A DNA stretch of 64,000 nucleotides from Istiophorus platypterus (taxonomy: Eukaryota > Chordata > Actinopteri > Istiophoriformes > Istiophoridae): positions 15,178,501-15,242,500 of the forward strand of contig CM029115.1 in NCBI GenBank assembly GCA_016859345.1, given 5' to 3'. Both the position numbers and the translations under genes were made by a program. The notes beneath the pieces were generated by a model, which ran no database searches, was not told the DNA's origin, and saw only the letters and a program-made list of their open reading frames with translations. Within the stretch, counting starts at the first letter, position 1; each line of letters opens with the position of its first letter. Shown one piece after another: positions 24,212-36,735 of the stretch.

Positions 24212-24214
<3 letters not shown>
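23606..24214 (-). mobile_element. Tc1-like DNA transposon, internally deleted
   Basis: The ends are imperfect inverted repeats: the left begins CAGTTGCAATCAGAAG and the right ends CTGATTGCAACTG. TA dinucleotides flank both sides (23604-23605 and 24215-24216), as Tc1/mariner insertion creates. The body is about 609 bp against roughly 1.3-1.7 kb for intact members. It carries only the 3' part of a transposase on the minus strand. It is dead and sits in the large stpg2 intron. Confidence 0.85.
23866..24114 (-). pseudogene. Tc1-like transposase, C-terminal fragment
   Basis: The minus-strand frame contains FQQDSDPQPH, the degraded form of the QQDNDPKH box with the second catalytic Asp. It then has [20 protein letters not shown], with the Glu of the DDE triad in NPIENLW. 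The N-terminal DNA-binding domains and the first Asp are absent, so it cannot be active. Confidence 0.85.
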
Positions 24215-24305
<91 letters not shown>

Positions 24306-24306
24306 G
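24215..24306. repeat. TA microsatellite
   Basis: About 90 bases of (TA)n begin exactly at the TA target duplication of the Tc1-like element. Expansion may have started from that duplication, or the element may have landed in an existing TA tract. Confidence 0.95.
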
Positions 24307-25418
24307 TATATATTTATTTTTATTTTTTTAAATCTTGATAATAAAGACCCTCACTTGTGAAAAGGATGTTTCACAAGTAAGAAAACAATCAAGTTTAAGT
24401 CTCAACAAGGCCCAGTGGTTTTCAGTCCTCAGAATGTGACACAGAGCCATGCTGGTTTTCATTCCTGCTGTCAAATTAGCAAGCATTTTACTCCTCAGAC
24501 TGTAAATGAATGCAATCTACTACCCGGTGGATCATAAAACCAGCAGGACTGTGGGTGGAGAGGAACAGGAGTGAAAACTATTGCTGCAGTGTATGAGGAA
24601 TGAACCCTGAGAAGTCTACAGGTGACACACATGGAAATATCTCTAAATATACTTGCATCAGAAATTAACATGATAATGTTAAAAATAATCATTTTTTATT
24701 GGGAAATTCTCTTGTCTTTCTACATAATGAGATCAGAGATCACGATCAACTTCATCTGGGTAAAGGATGATGACATTATTTTCTGTTCTACCCTGCTCTC
24801 TTCATCATATTACAAAAATAATGCCTAATTCTATCCGGATAGCAAAGTATATAATTTTTGTTTTCCTCATGAATTGTACTATATGTCTGTGCAACTAATA
24901 TACCGATGTGCAGAGCATGGCATCTGTTACAGTTTCAGTTTTTACACTCATAGTAGTTAATTCCGACAGTTTGGATGAACATAGTTACAGAAATGTGTAT
25001 GTTTATACATTCATTCATTATTGTTAGTGTTACATTGTCAATCACTTTTTATTGCATGAACTTAAGCAAGTGTGATGATACTCATTAGAAAACTGAATGA
25101 TCCATTAAGATTGCTGGTGCTGCTCGCCTCTGTAATCGTCTCTACCTCATATATCTGTCTGCTCTGTTAGCCATTTCTCATGAAAAATGCACCATGTAGT
25201 TTTTTGTTTTGCTGCAGTATATTGTACTGATGGATGAGCTGGCTCACTCAGAATCCTTGTTGTGCTAAATCCTAATGCAGATAGTGGAAAACTTGACAGC
25301 CGTACTACTCATAGTCCACATAATGTGTGGATAGAGATCCACATGTTGGACGTCTGCAAGTTTAAATGATCCATGGTAGAGTTTAATTACATGCTCAACA
25401 CACAAAGTGATTAAATAT

Positions 25419-25628
25419 TTAACAATGGGTTTGACTTGGTTCAGTTCCCAGAAGCAGTACCTCCAGCTTGGTTGTGTGTTCCCACAAACATAATTGGCCG
25501 TGTTTGCAGGTGGGGAGCTGCCGAGGTTGAAGTAAAGAGAAGCGGAGGTAGCACATGCCTGTCTGCAGCCCTCCCACGGCAAACAGCAGGGTTAGCAGTA
25601 TGAGGGACTGCAGTGCGCAAGATTTCAT
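25419..25628 (-). other. Minus-strand ORF with signal-peptide-like start
   Basis: From the second Met it reads MKSCALQSLILLTLLFAVGG then LQTGMCYLRFSLLQPRQL and further Cys-containing residues. The start resembles a secretory signal. No family is recognised, no partner exon was found and the frame is only about 70 codons, so it may be chance within the intron. Confidence 0.2.
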
Positions 25629-27004
25629 GCTTTCCAAACGGGGAAAAAATAGGGGGAATTGGCAATAACAAACACTTGCTTATTTGACTTTACTTAACAG
25701 ACACAATATTACCCTCATATTTCCTTCCTTGCCTTGCTAGGTCTTTTTTTCTCTCTGGGTAGTCCCTCTGAGTGCTGTGTGGAGAAGATCTGAGGCCACT
25801 TGTAAAGGCTCCACACAGAGCCTCCTTTATGGCCAGTTAATGAAAAATCACCCAGGGACGTCTTTGCTGTAACAGTTAGCCACATGCTGCGCTGCAGCCT
25901 ATGCTGTATCCCTGGTAACGGTCCCCGACTGGGTCGGATATTAAAAGAGTCTAATCAGGAAACAATCATGATTATAAGAAGGGAGTAAGATGAGAAACAG
26001 AAAAAAAAAGAATAAAGGCAGAAAGTACGTCTTTATTATCAGTTATATGTTTGGGAGTTTATGTCTTCTGAACTCTGACTTCAAAGCTGTGTCTGGCAAT
26101 GGAGGTCAACCGTTTGTTGGAAATATTATCCACAAATCAGAAATATAAGCCATACCATGTCAGTTGAAATGATGAAAGCTTTCATGTGGGGCGCATTAAA
26201 CACAACAGGCAGTTTGAGTCGAAGTTTATGGTCATGTATTCAAATGAGTCGTTCCCCAGATTGTCAAAGAGCACACATTAGACATATTGAGCAGCAAACA
26301 TGGCATGGTTTATTTAGGATGATGTTTCTCATCGTTTGTTGTGCCCTTATTCAAAGGATGCTTGCATTTCTGACAGTCTAAATCGAATACACCTCCGTAA
26401 GCTCAAATATTTGAAGCTATGTCAGATCCCTACTTCAGCTAGTGGTCTGGATCTGATAGGAGTTGATTACCTGTCTGTGGAGGAGAGAGAAATCAGACAT
26501 GTTGTTGAGAAATGATGTATCTGAATGGAGAGATGATTATGAGTGCAGCAAGGCTTAAATGAGAGTTTGCTTTTCTATCATCATTGCCTTTTTCCAGTAT
26601 GATTTCTCTTGATCCCCATCTTTTTTTCTCTTGTTGGGTTCTCTCGTTCCTCATGTTTTCCTCCCTCTTTTTTCTTTCTTCCCTCTTTCCTTTCAGCTTT
26701 TGTGTAACCCAATGTACACATTCCTCTGTCCTCTGCAGATATAGTGAAATATTGCCCCGTCCCTTGAAATGACAGCAGAGAGGTTTGACTGGGCGTTTTG
26801 TCTGTCTGTCAGTTTTGACAAATACGTTGCTGCCTATTGTCATCTCTGTCGATATTGTTCTGCTGCCAATAATGTTGAGATTAATAGAGGTCCTGATGGA
26901 TGGTTATTGTTACACTGAGTGAGTGTGAGGGGTTGGCAATGGCAAGGGCATTGATTCAGTAATGAGGTGTTAGCAATAGCTTTAATAAGATGTGCACTTT
27001 GACA

Positions 27005-27775
27005 TGTAAGTGCTAGAGATGTCCTAAGTTGATCCCAAGCCTGGGCATATTTAAATTGATCGGCATCGGGTAAAATATAAAAGATCAAAATCCAATCCTC
27101 CTTTCTATACCCTCCTTTGTTTTGTACATCTCAGCCTGCTAATGCTGGCGTGCTGCTCTCCTTTACTACGGCAAGGCTTTGCACTGCAAGCATTCTACAT
27201 ATGAGTGTGAATGTGAAAAAATTTTGCGGCTGCACCAGTGAGTGACTCAGAGTTTCTGATACTGAGTTCTGTGGACATTAGCTAACCACCAATGCTGATT
27301 ATCATTAGCAAAGAGCAGTGTACAGCATGTTTAGGAAGCAGCCTCTCCTTTTGGCTGGCGCTGACCGCCGCTTTCACCGGTTAAAATGACAAATGTAGCT
27401 GGCGGCAGGTCATAACAGCTGTCACTAATTAACACTGCCTCTGTGAGTAACTTAATAACAGGCCATAAACTTGTCTATGCCAGAGACTTTGTGTGTGGTA
27501 AAACCCTCCATTCTGCAACACCACTGTACAATCAAAGTGCCATGTTTCAAGACTGGGATAATGTGTTCTCTCTAGCAGATCATGTCACGACAGTTTCAGG
27601 GGTTGGATCCTCCGAATTAAACTTCCATTCATATCATATTAATAATATGATATAATAATAAAAGATAAACTTTAAATCAACAATCAACTAAGCATAAGCA
27701 TTAGATCGGACTCGGTATTTTTATTAGCAGATAGCCTGTATTACAGGTGGGCTCGGACTGGGTCCAAAAAACATG
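27005..27775. mobile_element. Possible hAT-like non-autonomous element
   Basis: The left part contains gctagagatgtcc and gatcggcatcggg. The right part contains agatcggactcggtattttt and gcagatagcc. Paired 'atcgg.atcgg' text near each end is, from memory, typical of fish hAT-derived repeats. The precise ends and an 8-bp target duplication could not be settled. No transposase frame is visible. Confidence 0.35.
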
Positions 27776-30202
27776 ATCAGGACAGTCCCAGTAAGTGCAC
27801 CATCAGTGAATTGTAGGTTAAAGTGAAGTGGTTCCAGTGATGTACAATAATTTCCAACTAGTCTTTTATATACTGTACAACATTACAAGACTGTACCTGC
27901 TGTCATGGTAGCAACCCTTTGAGTCCATATATATACACAGTGTTGCTTTGTGATAAATGCTAACGCCCAGAGTGTGAATTATACATTGACAGTTGGAGGG
28001 TCAATTCTCTCAAGGGCATAAAGGGAACCGAGTAGGGGGCGGACACGTGCTTCAGTGAACCGAAGTCTTACAATACTAACAGTAACTTGCTTACGTAACG
28101 TAATGTCTGCAGTCTGACGTCTGCAGTCTGAAGATGATGATCAGTCAAATACATTACACCAGCTCATGGGCCATAGATCACATGGCAAATTTTGTAGCCA
28201 GGGGTCACCAACAAAGTCTTCTAGAACAAAACTGCCAGCAAGTAAGACTCACACTCACGACAAAAGCAGACCCACTGGTACAGACCAGTACCAAAGACAC
28301 GATCAACATGCCAAAGAGGTTGGCAGATGGGTTACTACCATACAGCATCTAGGCCTGTGCCTGACCAACATTAACGGTACAGACCACCCATTGATATTAA
28401 TCAATAATCTTAACAGCTGTTTTCTTACTGTGAAAATAGTCTTATAGAAAAAAAGTCAACAGTCAACATCATCCCATTCAACATTCCACAGCCATACTAT
28501 CCTGCTCATTATTAAGCCTGCATGACAACCACAGAAAATACAAAGTGCATTGTCATCTCTAAGACTAATTCTCACAAGTTTTAACTCACTGTTGTGTCGG
28601 ATATCTCCTCTCCTCTTGCTCCTTTTCACTCTGTGAATTAAATCTAATTGGAGTTCAATAAAGTAGAAGCATTTGAACTACTACAATTACAAAGCCTTTA
28701 GCCCAAAGGGATTTTAATAGTGTTTAAACACCCAACCTGGTAAAACTCTTGAATTCCTGAATGAAAACAAAGGGAGTGCATATTATAAAAGGTAATATCA
28801 ACAGGCAATAAAACTAAACCACGTCAGCCACACAAAAGTATTGTTAAAATTAAATGATAAACTCTATATTGATATCAAAACATATCTGCACACCAACAAA
28901 GTTTCTTTTGTCTCACTGTTCATGACTGAGAACCAGTCTTAGCTAACAGTAGTTAATACACAACATTTTATAATGGTAATTAAATATCTACAAGCTTACA
29001 TACACACAACGAAGAATCTAACATGCTGATATTAAGCAGGTATAATATTTACCACTTTCACCATTTAGGTTCAGTATATTAGCATTCTAATTAGCAATAA
29101 CCACAAAATACAGTTGATGTTGATAGAAATACAATTAGTTTTAGAGGTATTTGGTTATAAATGACAAATGAATATTTTGACCTGATGATGGTGGTAGTGG
29201 AAACATTATAGTTTGCTGGCTTCTTATTTTCTATGGGACTGGATTTAGCCAGTAGCTGTGGCAGCTGGGTTATCTATTGCTGTCTCCCTTTTAAAATAAA
29301 GAACACTGACATTGCCAGGTGGTAGACAAAATGTCTACCGCTTGCTATCTCCTTGTTGGCTAGATATAATTTATTTACATTTTAAAATAAAGTAGGTGCA
29401 AAAAAACAACACTACATCAATATATGACAGTGTAAGAGTATCCAAAGGTGACATAGATTAAGTAATCTAATTAGACAGGACTTCATTGATAGTTTTTTAA
29501 TCTACATTGCTCAACTAAAATTAGTTGCAAATCTTCTTACGTGTTCTGATTGTAATTTTGGGGAAAAGTTTTCACATAAGTTCAATAAGAAGTACTTTTT
29601 GAAAAATATCTCAACCTCAATGAAATCAGTAAATAAAGTCTTTTCAGTTTTATTCTGATGCATTAGCCAAATATTTGACAATACAAAGTTCACATTCAAG
29701 CTTATCTGTTTTCTCCATGCAAGTGATTTTAAACTGATGTAACCAAGCAATAACGTCTCTGTCAGTCAAATGAATTTCAGTTTATCTGCACTAATATCTG
29801 TTATGCCAACAATCAACAGCACTTCATAATTCTCCTTCCTCAGTGTAGCTGGCTTGATGGAATCAGACAGACGATATTAAAACATGTTTTTTATTACATG
29901 TACCACTGACAGTGATGGAGGCAGGTTTCATAATACTCCAATGGTGCAAAAATAATAAGAAAAACTAATAGAAAAAGGAGAGATTTCCAAACTGGAGACA
30001 TTTTCATCCTTCATTTCACAACTCTTGCTGTTGTGGGAGGTAACATACTCTATTATAATGCCATGTTAACATATATAGATGATTTTTTTTACTGTTATTC
30101 CTTGTGTACTTACTTATACACTGTAATCTTCCATATTTGTCCCAAAGATTGACAGGTAATAAGTTACCTGTGCAGAGATTACAGTAGTTTAACGGTTCAA
30201 TT

Positions 30203-30246
30203 GGTAACTGTGACGGCCGATAAATGCATCAGTGTTAGGCATCTCT
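30203..30246. repeat. Short hAT-type repeat fragment
   Basis: The text gacggccgataaatgcatca followed by ggcatctc resembles the terminal 'cggccgataaatgc' segment of fish hAT-like repeats. It is a short fragment only. Confidence 0.25.
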
Positions 30247-33200
30247 TTAAAAAGGTGTCGTCAGTTGGAGCTATGTGGGCTGTATATTGATAACACATGT
30301 AAACTGAAAAAAGAATCATATTCAGCGGCTAGAGTAATGTATTTCTGGTCCAGCAACAGACAGACAGACAACGACAGACATCATTCACTAGGCCTGGCAC
30401 AGTCAACGAAAACCTCATTATTGACACTGACAAGTGGAAAAACATCATATTGCTCTCAGAAAAAGATACCACACACAATAAGCTTGAGAGAGACAGAGAA
30501 AGAGAGAAGAGATGAAATTGAATTGAGGAAGAAGTGGGAGGGAATGTAGAAAAGACAAAGAGAATGAGAGAGAGAGAGAGACTCAGTGTATAATGTGTAA
30601 TTATCTATCCTATTAGCTCTGGTTGAGATAATTAGAGTGTTTGCAAAACATACATTTATCAAACTGAAGAGCAGCCTCACCCTCCCTGCTCTGCAGAATG
30701 AGCCAAATGACAAAAATTATACTGACAGTGAAGGGGGATGTGATTGATAGAGGGATGAAGGCATGATCAAGAAAGAGGGACTGATAGAAAGAAAGAGACT
30801 GACAACAGAGACAGAAAAATATAATGTAGACAAAGAAAGAAAGATGGAAAGACAGAAGCGATGAAAAGAAGCGAAACATTGCCGTCTTACTTCTTGATAG
30901 ATGATAAATAAAGTGCCATGTGAGCCAGACAAAGACTGTGACAGTTGCATTGTAGTTAATGCCATGGGCAAGATACTCTCGAAATATCTGGGATAGAAAA
31001 ATATGCAGAGGCCCGAGGTTTGTCACTTATTGACTTTTAGTCACTGTGTTTCATTGCATTTTTATGATATATCCATGGACAGCTAATGGCATGTCATGGT
31101 GCAGCCTCTATTTATGGGAGACAAGGGATTCAGGTGATGAAAGAAAGGAACAAAAACAGGAAAATGGAGTTATAGATTTGATATGGATTTCACTGTCAGC
31201 TGTCAGGGTAATGATGATGATGTGAGACCCTTTGAGAATTTGAGCATAGTCACATACACACACTAGGGCATATAAGGAGAAAGTGGCTCACTGAAATTAT
31301 GCCCATGAGCAATAAAATAATGTCATATTTATGCAACAATACCCAGAGTGACATACAGGATATATGTATATGCACGCGTCCATCTGCATGCACTTGTGAA
31401 TGCATACACATATAGTTGCATACACAACAGGAGACATGCACATGCACAATTAAGTGACTGAATGAGAAGAAGTGCTTAGTGACATTTCCACCCGAGGCAT
31501 CAGATGGTAACTCTCCCATCATGTTCCGCACAATAGTGTCCTGACCGATTCATGAACATGATGGATAGAGAGATTTGACGATGGTTTAGAGGAGAGGGGG
31601 GAGAGCAGAGTAGTGGAGCTGTCATATCCAGTAGCTGTATAGACCAGTCTTACTGACAAGAGCTTTTTACTTCATTTTTCTGTCTCTGTGTTTCTCCATC
31701 ACCTCGGTGACTCTTTAGTTTGCCCTTGGGCATAAACTAAATAAAAAAGGAAATGACATGCAATAGTATTGATTTTGAGCTCATGAGTCAGTCAAATTGC
31801 CAAAGTGTAGCTGTGGCCACGTGTCTCTCTCTCTCACTCTCTCTCTCTTCTGATATGCCCATCTACCTGTCTTCACTGCCTATCTGCCTCTGCATCTCCG
31901 CTTCTCAACTGTAAAGTCACAATAAAATGTTAATTTGATTTGTTTAGCTCAACCAATTGGGAGAATACTCAAGCCAACTAGACTCCCCACAATTAAAGGC
32001 CACAAGCAACACAACTCCTTATCCACTAACCAGGTGTTCAGACTGGCTGAGGTGAGTAATGGATCCATTAGTTTGAAGGCTCACCAGAATCCACAACACT
32101 GCGCAGTGATTTATAATACAGTAAGAAAGAGTTTTATTATTCTGGAGTGTTATTGTGGCGACAATTGTTTTATCCTGTGTCACAACTGTTGCAAGGTGAT
32201 CAGTAACAAAAGTGTGTGCTTACAAATATTTGTTCAAACTGGATGATGCTGCATTGAGTTGAACTAGGTTCAATTTTAGCACTGGATAACACTGTGATTT
32301 TTTTGTCTGTTTGTTTTTGTTTGGTTTTCTTTATTTGATATAGCCCTGTGTGTTTGCACTCAAGAGACTGAAATGAATAAGGGAACTACATTTTCTGACA
32401 CAGCTCTGATGTATCTCTCTGAAGATGGCCTAAAGGTGTATTTTTCTCCTTGTGTCATTCATGTGAATTTGGTCACTAGACCATTTGTATTTATTTGTTC
32501 CAAATAGCCAACGTATCAACTGGTAAGCTCAAGTAAGCTGTAAGCTAGTTAGCTACAGATGCACCGGCCATGTCTGTGGGAGTGTGTCTGCCTATTTGTC
32601 TTCAGCTCAACCTCTAACTGATTCCAGAGCTTATCTTTCCGTTATTTCCCTCCAGTTTCCTTTTTCCTCAGAGGTCTGTATGTTTGTGAAGAAGATTCAT
32701 AAAGCCCTTGGCAAATTTCCTTTCCATTGAATTTTGTATGCAGTTGTGCTGCCACTAAAATTTGCTTTGCATTTTGTCTGAACACACAGTGACTTATAGA
32801 GCAGCAGGGTCACTAAAGACTCAGCCTGTCATCACTGAGCTAGAGTTAAAGTTAATAACTATCACACTATATATTCACACTATGAAGGTAATCTCTAAGC
32901 TTAGGGGAGAAAACTCCATAAGTCCATTCCCTCATGACACACTGACAACAAGCATGGCCAGAAATTATCTGCTTTCCCCTTCACACTTTGTGAAGCAGAA
33001 GGTAAAAGCAAGCAAATAAAATGGCCTTGATGTTTCAACAATTAAGCCAACAAGTGCTTGTTGACCTGATTGCAGGTCACAGTACTGCCTCTGCATGTTA
33101 AGCTCTCTTAGCCCAGGTTTTCTACTCCATGTGTCAAGTTTTTAGTATTGAAAAGGAGTCTGAAAAATCCACCTGAAAAAATTGATGTACAGAGAAGCCT

Positions 33201-33836
33201 TGCAAAAAAAGTAATCAAGAGGGGGATTGTCCAAAAATGATGCCATTGCGGCAAAAAATTCAGGTTAAATGCAGTGTGACATCATCCAGCAATGTGCTGC
33301 ATTGGTCAGTCATCTATATGCAGGAGCACATTCCTGGTGGGTCACTTTGTAAAACGAACAGTGTATTTCTGCTCTTTGCTCCAAGATGGTCACTATCAAA
33401 GATAGAATTGACAACTTTTCAAAGTTGTGAAATTATGTCTATGATTATTATAAACTACTGTGCTGTGTTTTTGTATCTAATGAACTATTATCTATAAATT
33501 TATACCTACAAATGGACTTTACTGATTGTGTTCCATTGTCTGACCAGTACATGAAGCAACACGCCCCCACCACCCCCTTGCATTGTATCAACGTAAGTCA
33601 AATGTCTGTGTGAATACAGCCTTTACAAGCGTGTTCGAGGTAAAAGCTGCAGGTCTAGTCCTTCAGCCTAAGCTACTGTATGTCTCCCTTTATTTTGAAG
33701 ACATATAATTTACAGACTATTTTATACCCTTGTCTGTGTCTCTGTCTGGGCTTTTATACTCTTTTCCAGCTTACCTTTCAGCTAAATTGGTGTTAAATTG
33801 CTGCCCATTAAAAGATGTGTGAGTCTAATTCAGTTT

Positions 33837-34573
33837 ACTGTCACAACTGATGTAAGTAGGCGCAAATGGACAGGGAGCTGAAGAATGGAAATGGGGATCA
33901 CGGACAATGAATCTCGAGTGGTTAGCCTGGAGGCTGGGCCGACCAGTGGAGCCGCTAGTCAGCAGTGGTGAGGGCTGGGCTGCTCTGAAGGCCGAGCCGG
34001 AGGCCGGCAGCAGAGCCGGGACCCCTCTGGAACCGGCTAAGCAACAGACAAGACATCGGCCAGGACTCCTGACACAAGAACAGCTGGGAGGTTGGCAGGG
34101 ACAGCCAACTCAGGGTCAGGCTTGGGGCCCGGCTGGCAGACTCTGTGGAGCTGGGCAGCTAGGGGGATGGATGTCTCTGGGACTGATGTCTCTTTCAAGG
34201 GGCAGATAGGGTGCTAACTGATTAGGGTACAGACTGGAGGCTAGCAGGCCAAGGGTTAGCCAAATTGGACGCAGGCTGGACTAACTAAACTAACCCAAGT
34301 CTTACTGTCTGAGAAGGAGGCTTGGCTGGCAACTAGCATGCTGATGACAGCTGGCAGGTTTGCAGACCTGGAAACTTGCTGGGCATCAGGGGTAGGAAAT
34401 CCCTCGGCAACAGTTCGAATGATGCTTCACTGTATCCTGACTGCAGTGCATTTTCCTCTTAATCTTTACTGGGGGCTCTCTTCCACTCCCAATATGAATA
34501 CAGATGTGAATATGATAGTTCATGAAGTTCATCATCCAATAAAGCATCTGCTGGGTCCATAGTGGCAAGAGAG
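33837..34573. repeat. Dispersed repeat unit A
   Basis: It starts tactgtcacaactgatgtaa and is locally G+C rich. It contains many repeated gctggc/ggctgg and gccgga words. The open frame at 33907-34209 within it has biased composition and no family resemblance. A second unit with a closely similar start follows at 34574, suggesting two related insertions. Confidence 0.4.
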
Positions 34574-35130
34574 TACTGTCACAACTAATTTAGGCAGGGT
34601 AACCAAAAACACATGGGGATAGACCCAAAAGCAGACACTGAAGCAAAGCTAATGTGATTTAGTTGTTTAATAGCAAAAAGTGGAACAAAAGGCTCATGGG
34701 AAGGTGAGGCAGTCAAACAGCAAAGGCAGTCCAAAACAGGCAAACAAATCCAGCAAGGCAGAGAGAAGAATCCAAAATCCATGAAAAGCAGACAAAAGGG
34801 TCAATATACAAGCAAACACAAGGATGTCGAGAAAGAAGCACACAGTAATGTAAACATAATGTTCTGGCAATTGAAAGAGGGAGGGCAAGGCTATAAATAC
34901 AAAGCAGACTAATTAGCTAATGGGATACAGATGATACACATGCATAAAATAAAATATCAGGGAAAAACACAAAGGCAGGAGGAGAAACTACAAGAGACAT
35001 ATGAGGAATGTAGATTCAAAATAAAACAAGAAATAACACAGAGTCCAAGCAGGAAGTCAAACAGAAGTTATGACATTCGCTGGATGAAGTCTGATGCCGA
35101 GGTCATAATGCCTGGATTAGCTAAAAGAGA
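34574..35130. repeat. Dispersed repeat unit B
   Basis: It starts gtactgtcacaactaattta, like unit A, and continues with A-rich text (cccaaaagcagacac, ggcaggaggagaaac, caggaagtcaaac). From memory, this is typical of a fish non-coding repeat that begins TGTCAC and ends near 'aggaagt...atgacat'. It has no coding capacity. Confidence 0.45.
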
Positions 35131-35579
35131 TAGACAAAAAAGTTGTGTTGTGCTTCTATGTTCATGATCCCTCACAATATTACATGATTATACACAATGA
35201 AAAACATGCAAACTATTTTTATACTCTTGAATAAAAATTTGTCCTGGTGGTGGCGCTCAGTAAAAGCAGTAGGTGTCATTATAATCAAGTAGCTTATCCC
35301 CCTAGTAGGATGAACATACTCAACAAATTATGCAGCGGTTTGAAGACCGTTGTCCAAAGAGAAATGATATCAGATCAGTTGTTTCAGTAAATGCCCCGAA
35401 ACGCCATTTGTTTGTGTCCATGTGATACACAACTTTAGCAGGTAAAGTAATTTCTCTTTTCCATCAGTAGCAAAGGAGGAAGTAGTTTGATACTGTTTTA
35501 GAGCCATAGAGATGGATGGGTCAACAAAATGTTTGACTTTTAACACAGGAGGCCACACATTTTCTGTTTCTTATGGCAA

Positions 35580-35775
35580 GTCAGTGTAGCTTTCTTTTAA
35601 CTGTTACTGCGGTTGTCCCCTAACCTTAAAAAAGTTGTTTACTAGAACTAGGACGGCAAAGGCTCATTGCCTTGACAAAGTAGCTGTTTTAACCCTAACC
35701 CTGACCGTTTCCTAAACCTGACCAGGATGTTTTTGTGCTTAAACCTAACTAAACCTTAACTATACTGTTGTCACA
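35580..35775. repeat. Telomere-like low-copy repeat
   Basis: It contains taaccctaaccctgacc and repeated cctaa/ctaaacct words, with lysine-rich-looking spacing but no coding signal. Opposite-strand-like text (ggttaaggttagggaaag) occurs at about 37340-37360. This is probably part of a fish dispersed repeat and not an interstitial telomere. Confidence 0.35.
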
Positions 35776-36211
35776 TCATAAAACATATTTGCACAGTGAC
35801 TTGTAGTGATTATGGAGGACACAATTGCAGTAGTGGTAGAAAGTGAAAAAACTCTCATGTAATATATGGTTTGAGGATTAATCTTGCACAAGATTTTTAA
35901 TTTGCCACTTGCTAAATGGACTGATGCCTGCTTCTGACCTCACCTCTCCTCTACTTAAGTTGTGGTAAGCTTAATTTCCTGCTCTGAGTGGAATAGATAC
36001 ATATTAAGTGATTCATATCTAATGAAAATATAAAGTTGACATCTTTTAATGACACTAGGACATTGTTTCAGTCTGTCTTGATTTATGAAAGTACCACGGG
36101 GCAGGGATGGGAGCTAAGTAATGTGGAAAATGACCATGCATGCATGAGCAACAAAGGAAAAGGTGGAGAAAAGAGAGAGCAGAAAAAGTAAGCAGTAAAA
36201 TGTGTAATAGG

Positions 36212-36289
36212 GCACTCATGGAGAAGTTTTCTGTGTAGCACACATGGAGAAGTTTTCTGTGTAGCACACATAGAGAACTTTTCTGTGTA
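36212..36289. repeat. Three 26-bp tandem copies
   Basis: The unit gcacacatggagaagttttc + tgtgta is repeated three times with 2-3 differences (starts 36212, 36238, 36264). Confidence 0.9.
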
Positions 36290-36712
36290 GCACCTTCAGA
36301 TCTTTTTTGTTGTGTGTGTTCACAAAGTTATTGCTTGGAGGAAAAGATCACACACTTTCAGTGAAAGTCTTTTTCTCTTTTTTCTTCTCTTCCTCTCTTG
36401 CTGTGAAATCCTACTTATTGTTACCTCCCTACTGTCCTGCTCTTATAAAACAAGTCACCTGAAAAACAGCGCTTCCTCAAAAACAGCCTGTGACTCAAAA
36501 TAAAAGACACTGTACAAGTGAAGACGGATAAACACTACATGATTTCTCGTATGTTCTAACAACTCTGCAGCATGTGTTTGTGGAGGTCATACCTGCTGTA
36601 TGTTTCATTAGTATGATTTGCAGTATTGCCATTTAGATAAACACCCATACCAAATCTATCCTGCATATACAGTCATAGGTCTGGTTCATGTTTTTGCCAG
36701 AATAGAGATGTG

Positions 36713-36735
36713 TATATATATATATATATATATAA
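36713..36735. repeat. TA microsatellite
   Basis: A short (TA)n tract. Confidence 0.9.

Noticed and set aside
33907..34209. A 100-codon G+C-rich ORF rich in Gly, Leu and Gln.
   Set aside because: It lies in a repeat-like, compositionally biased stretch with recurring gctggc words and has no splice or family support.
35690..35770. Interstitial telomere repeat (taaccctaaccc).
   Set aside because: There are only two consecutive telomere-like units. The surrounding text looks like a dispersed fish repeat.
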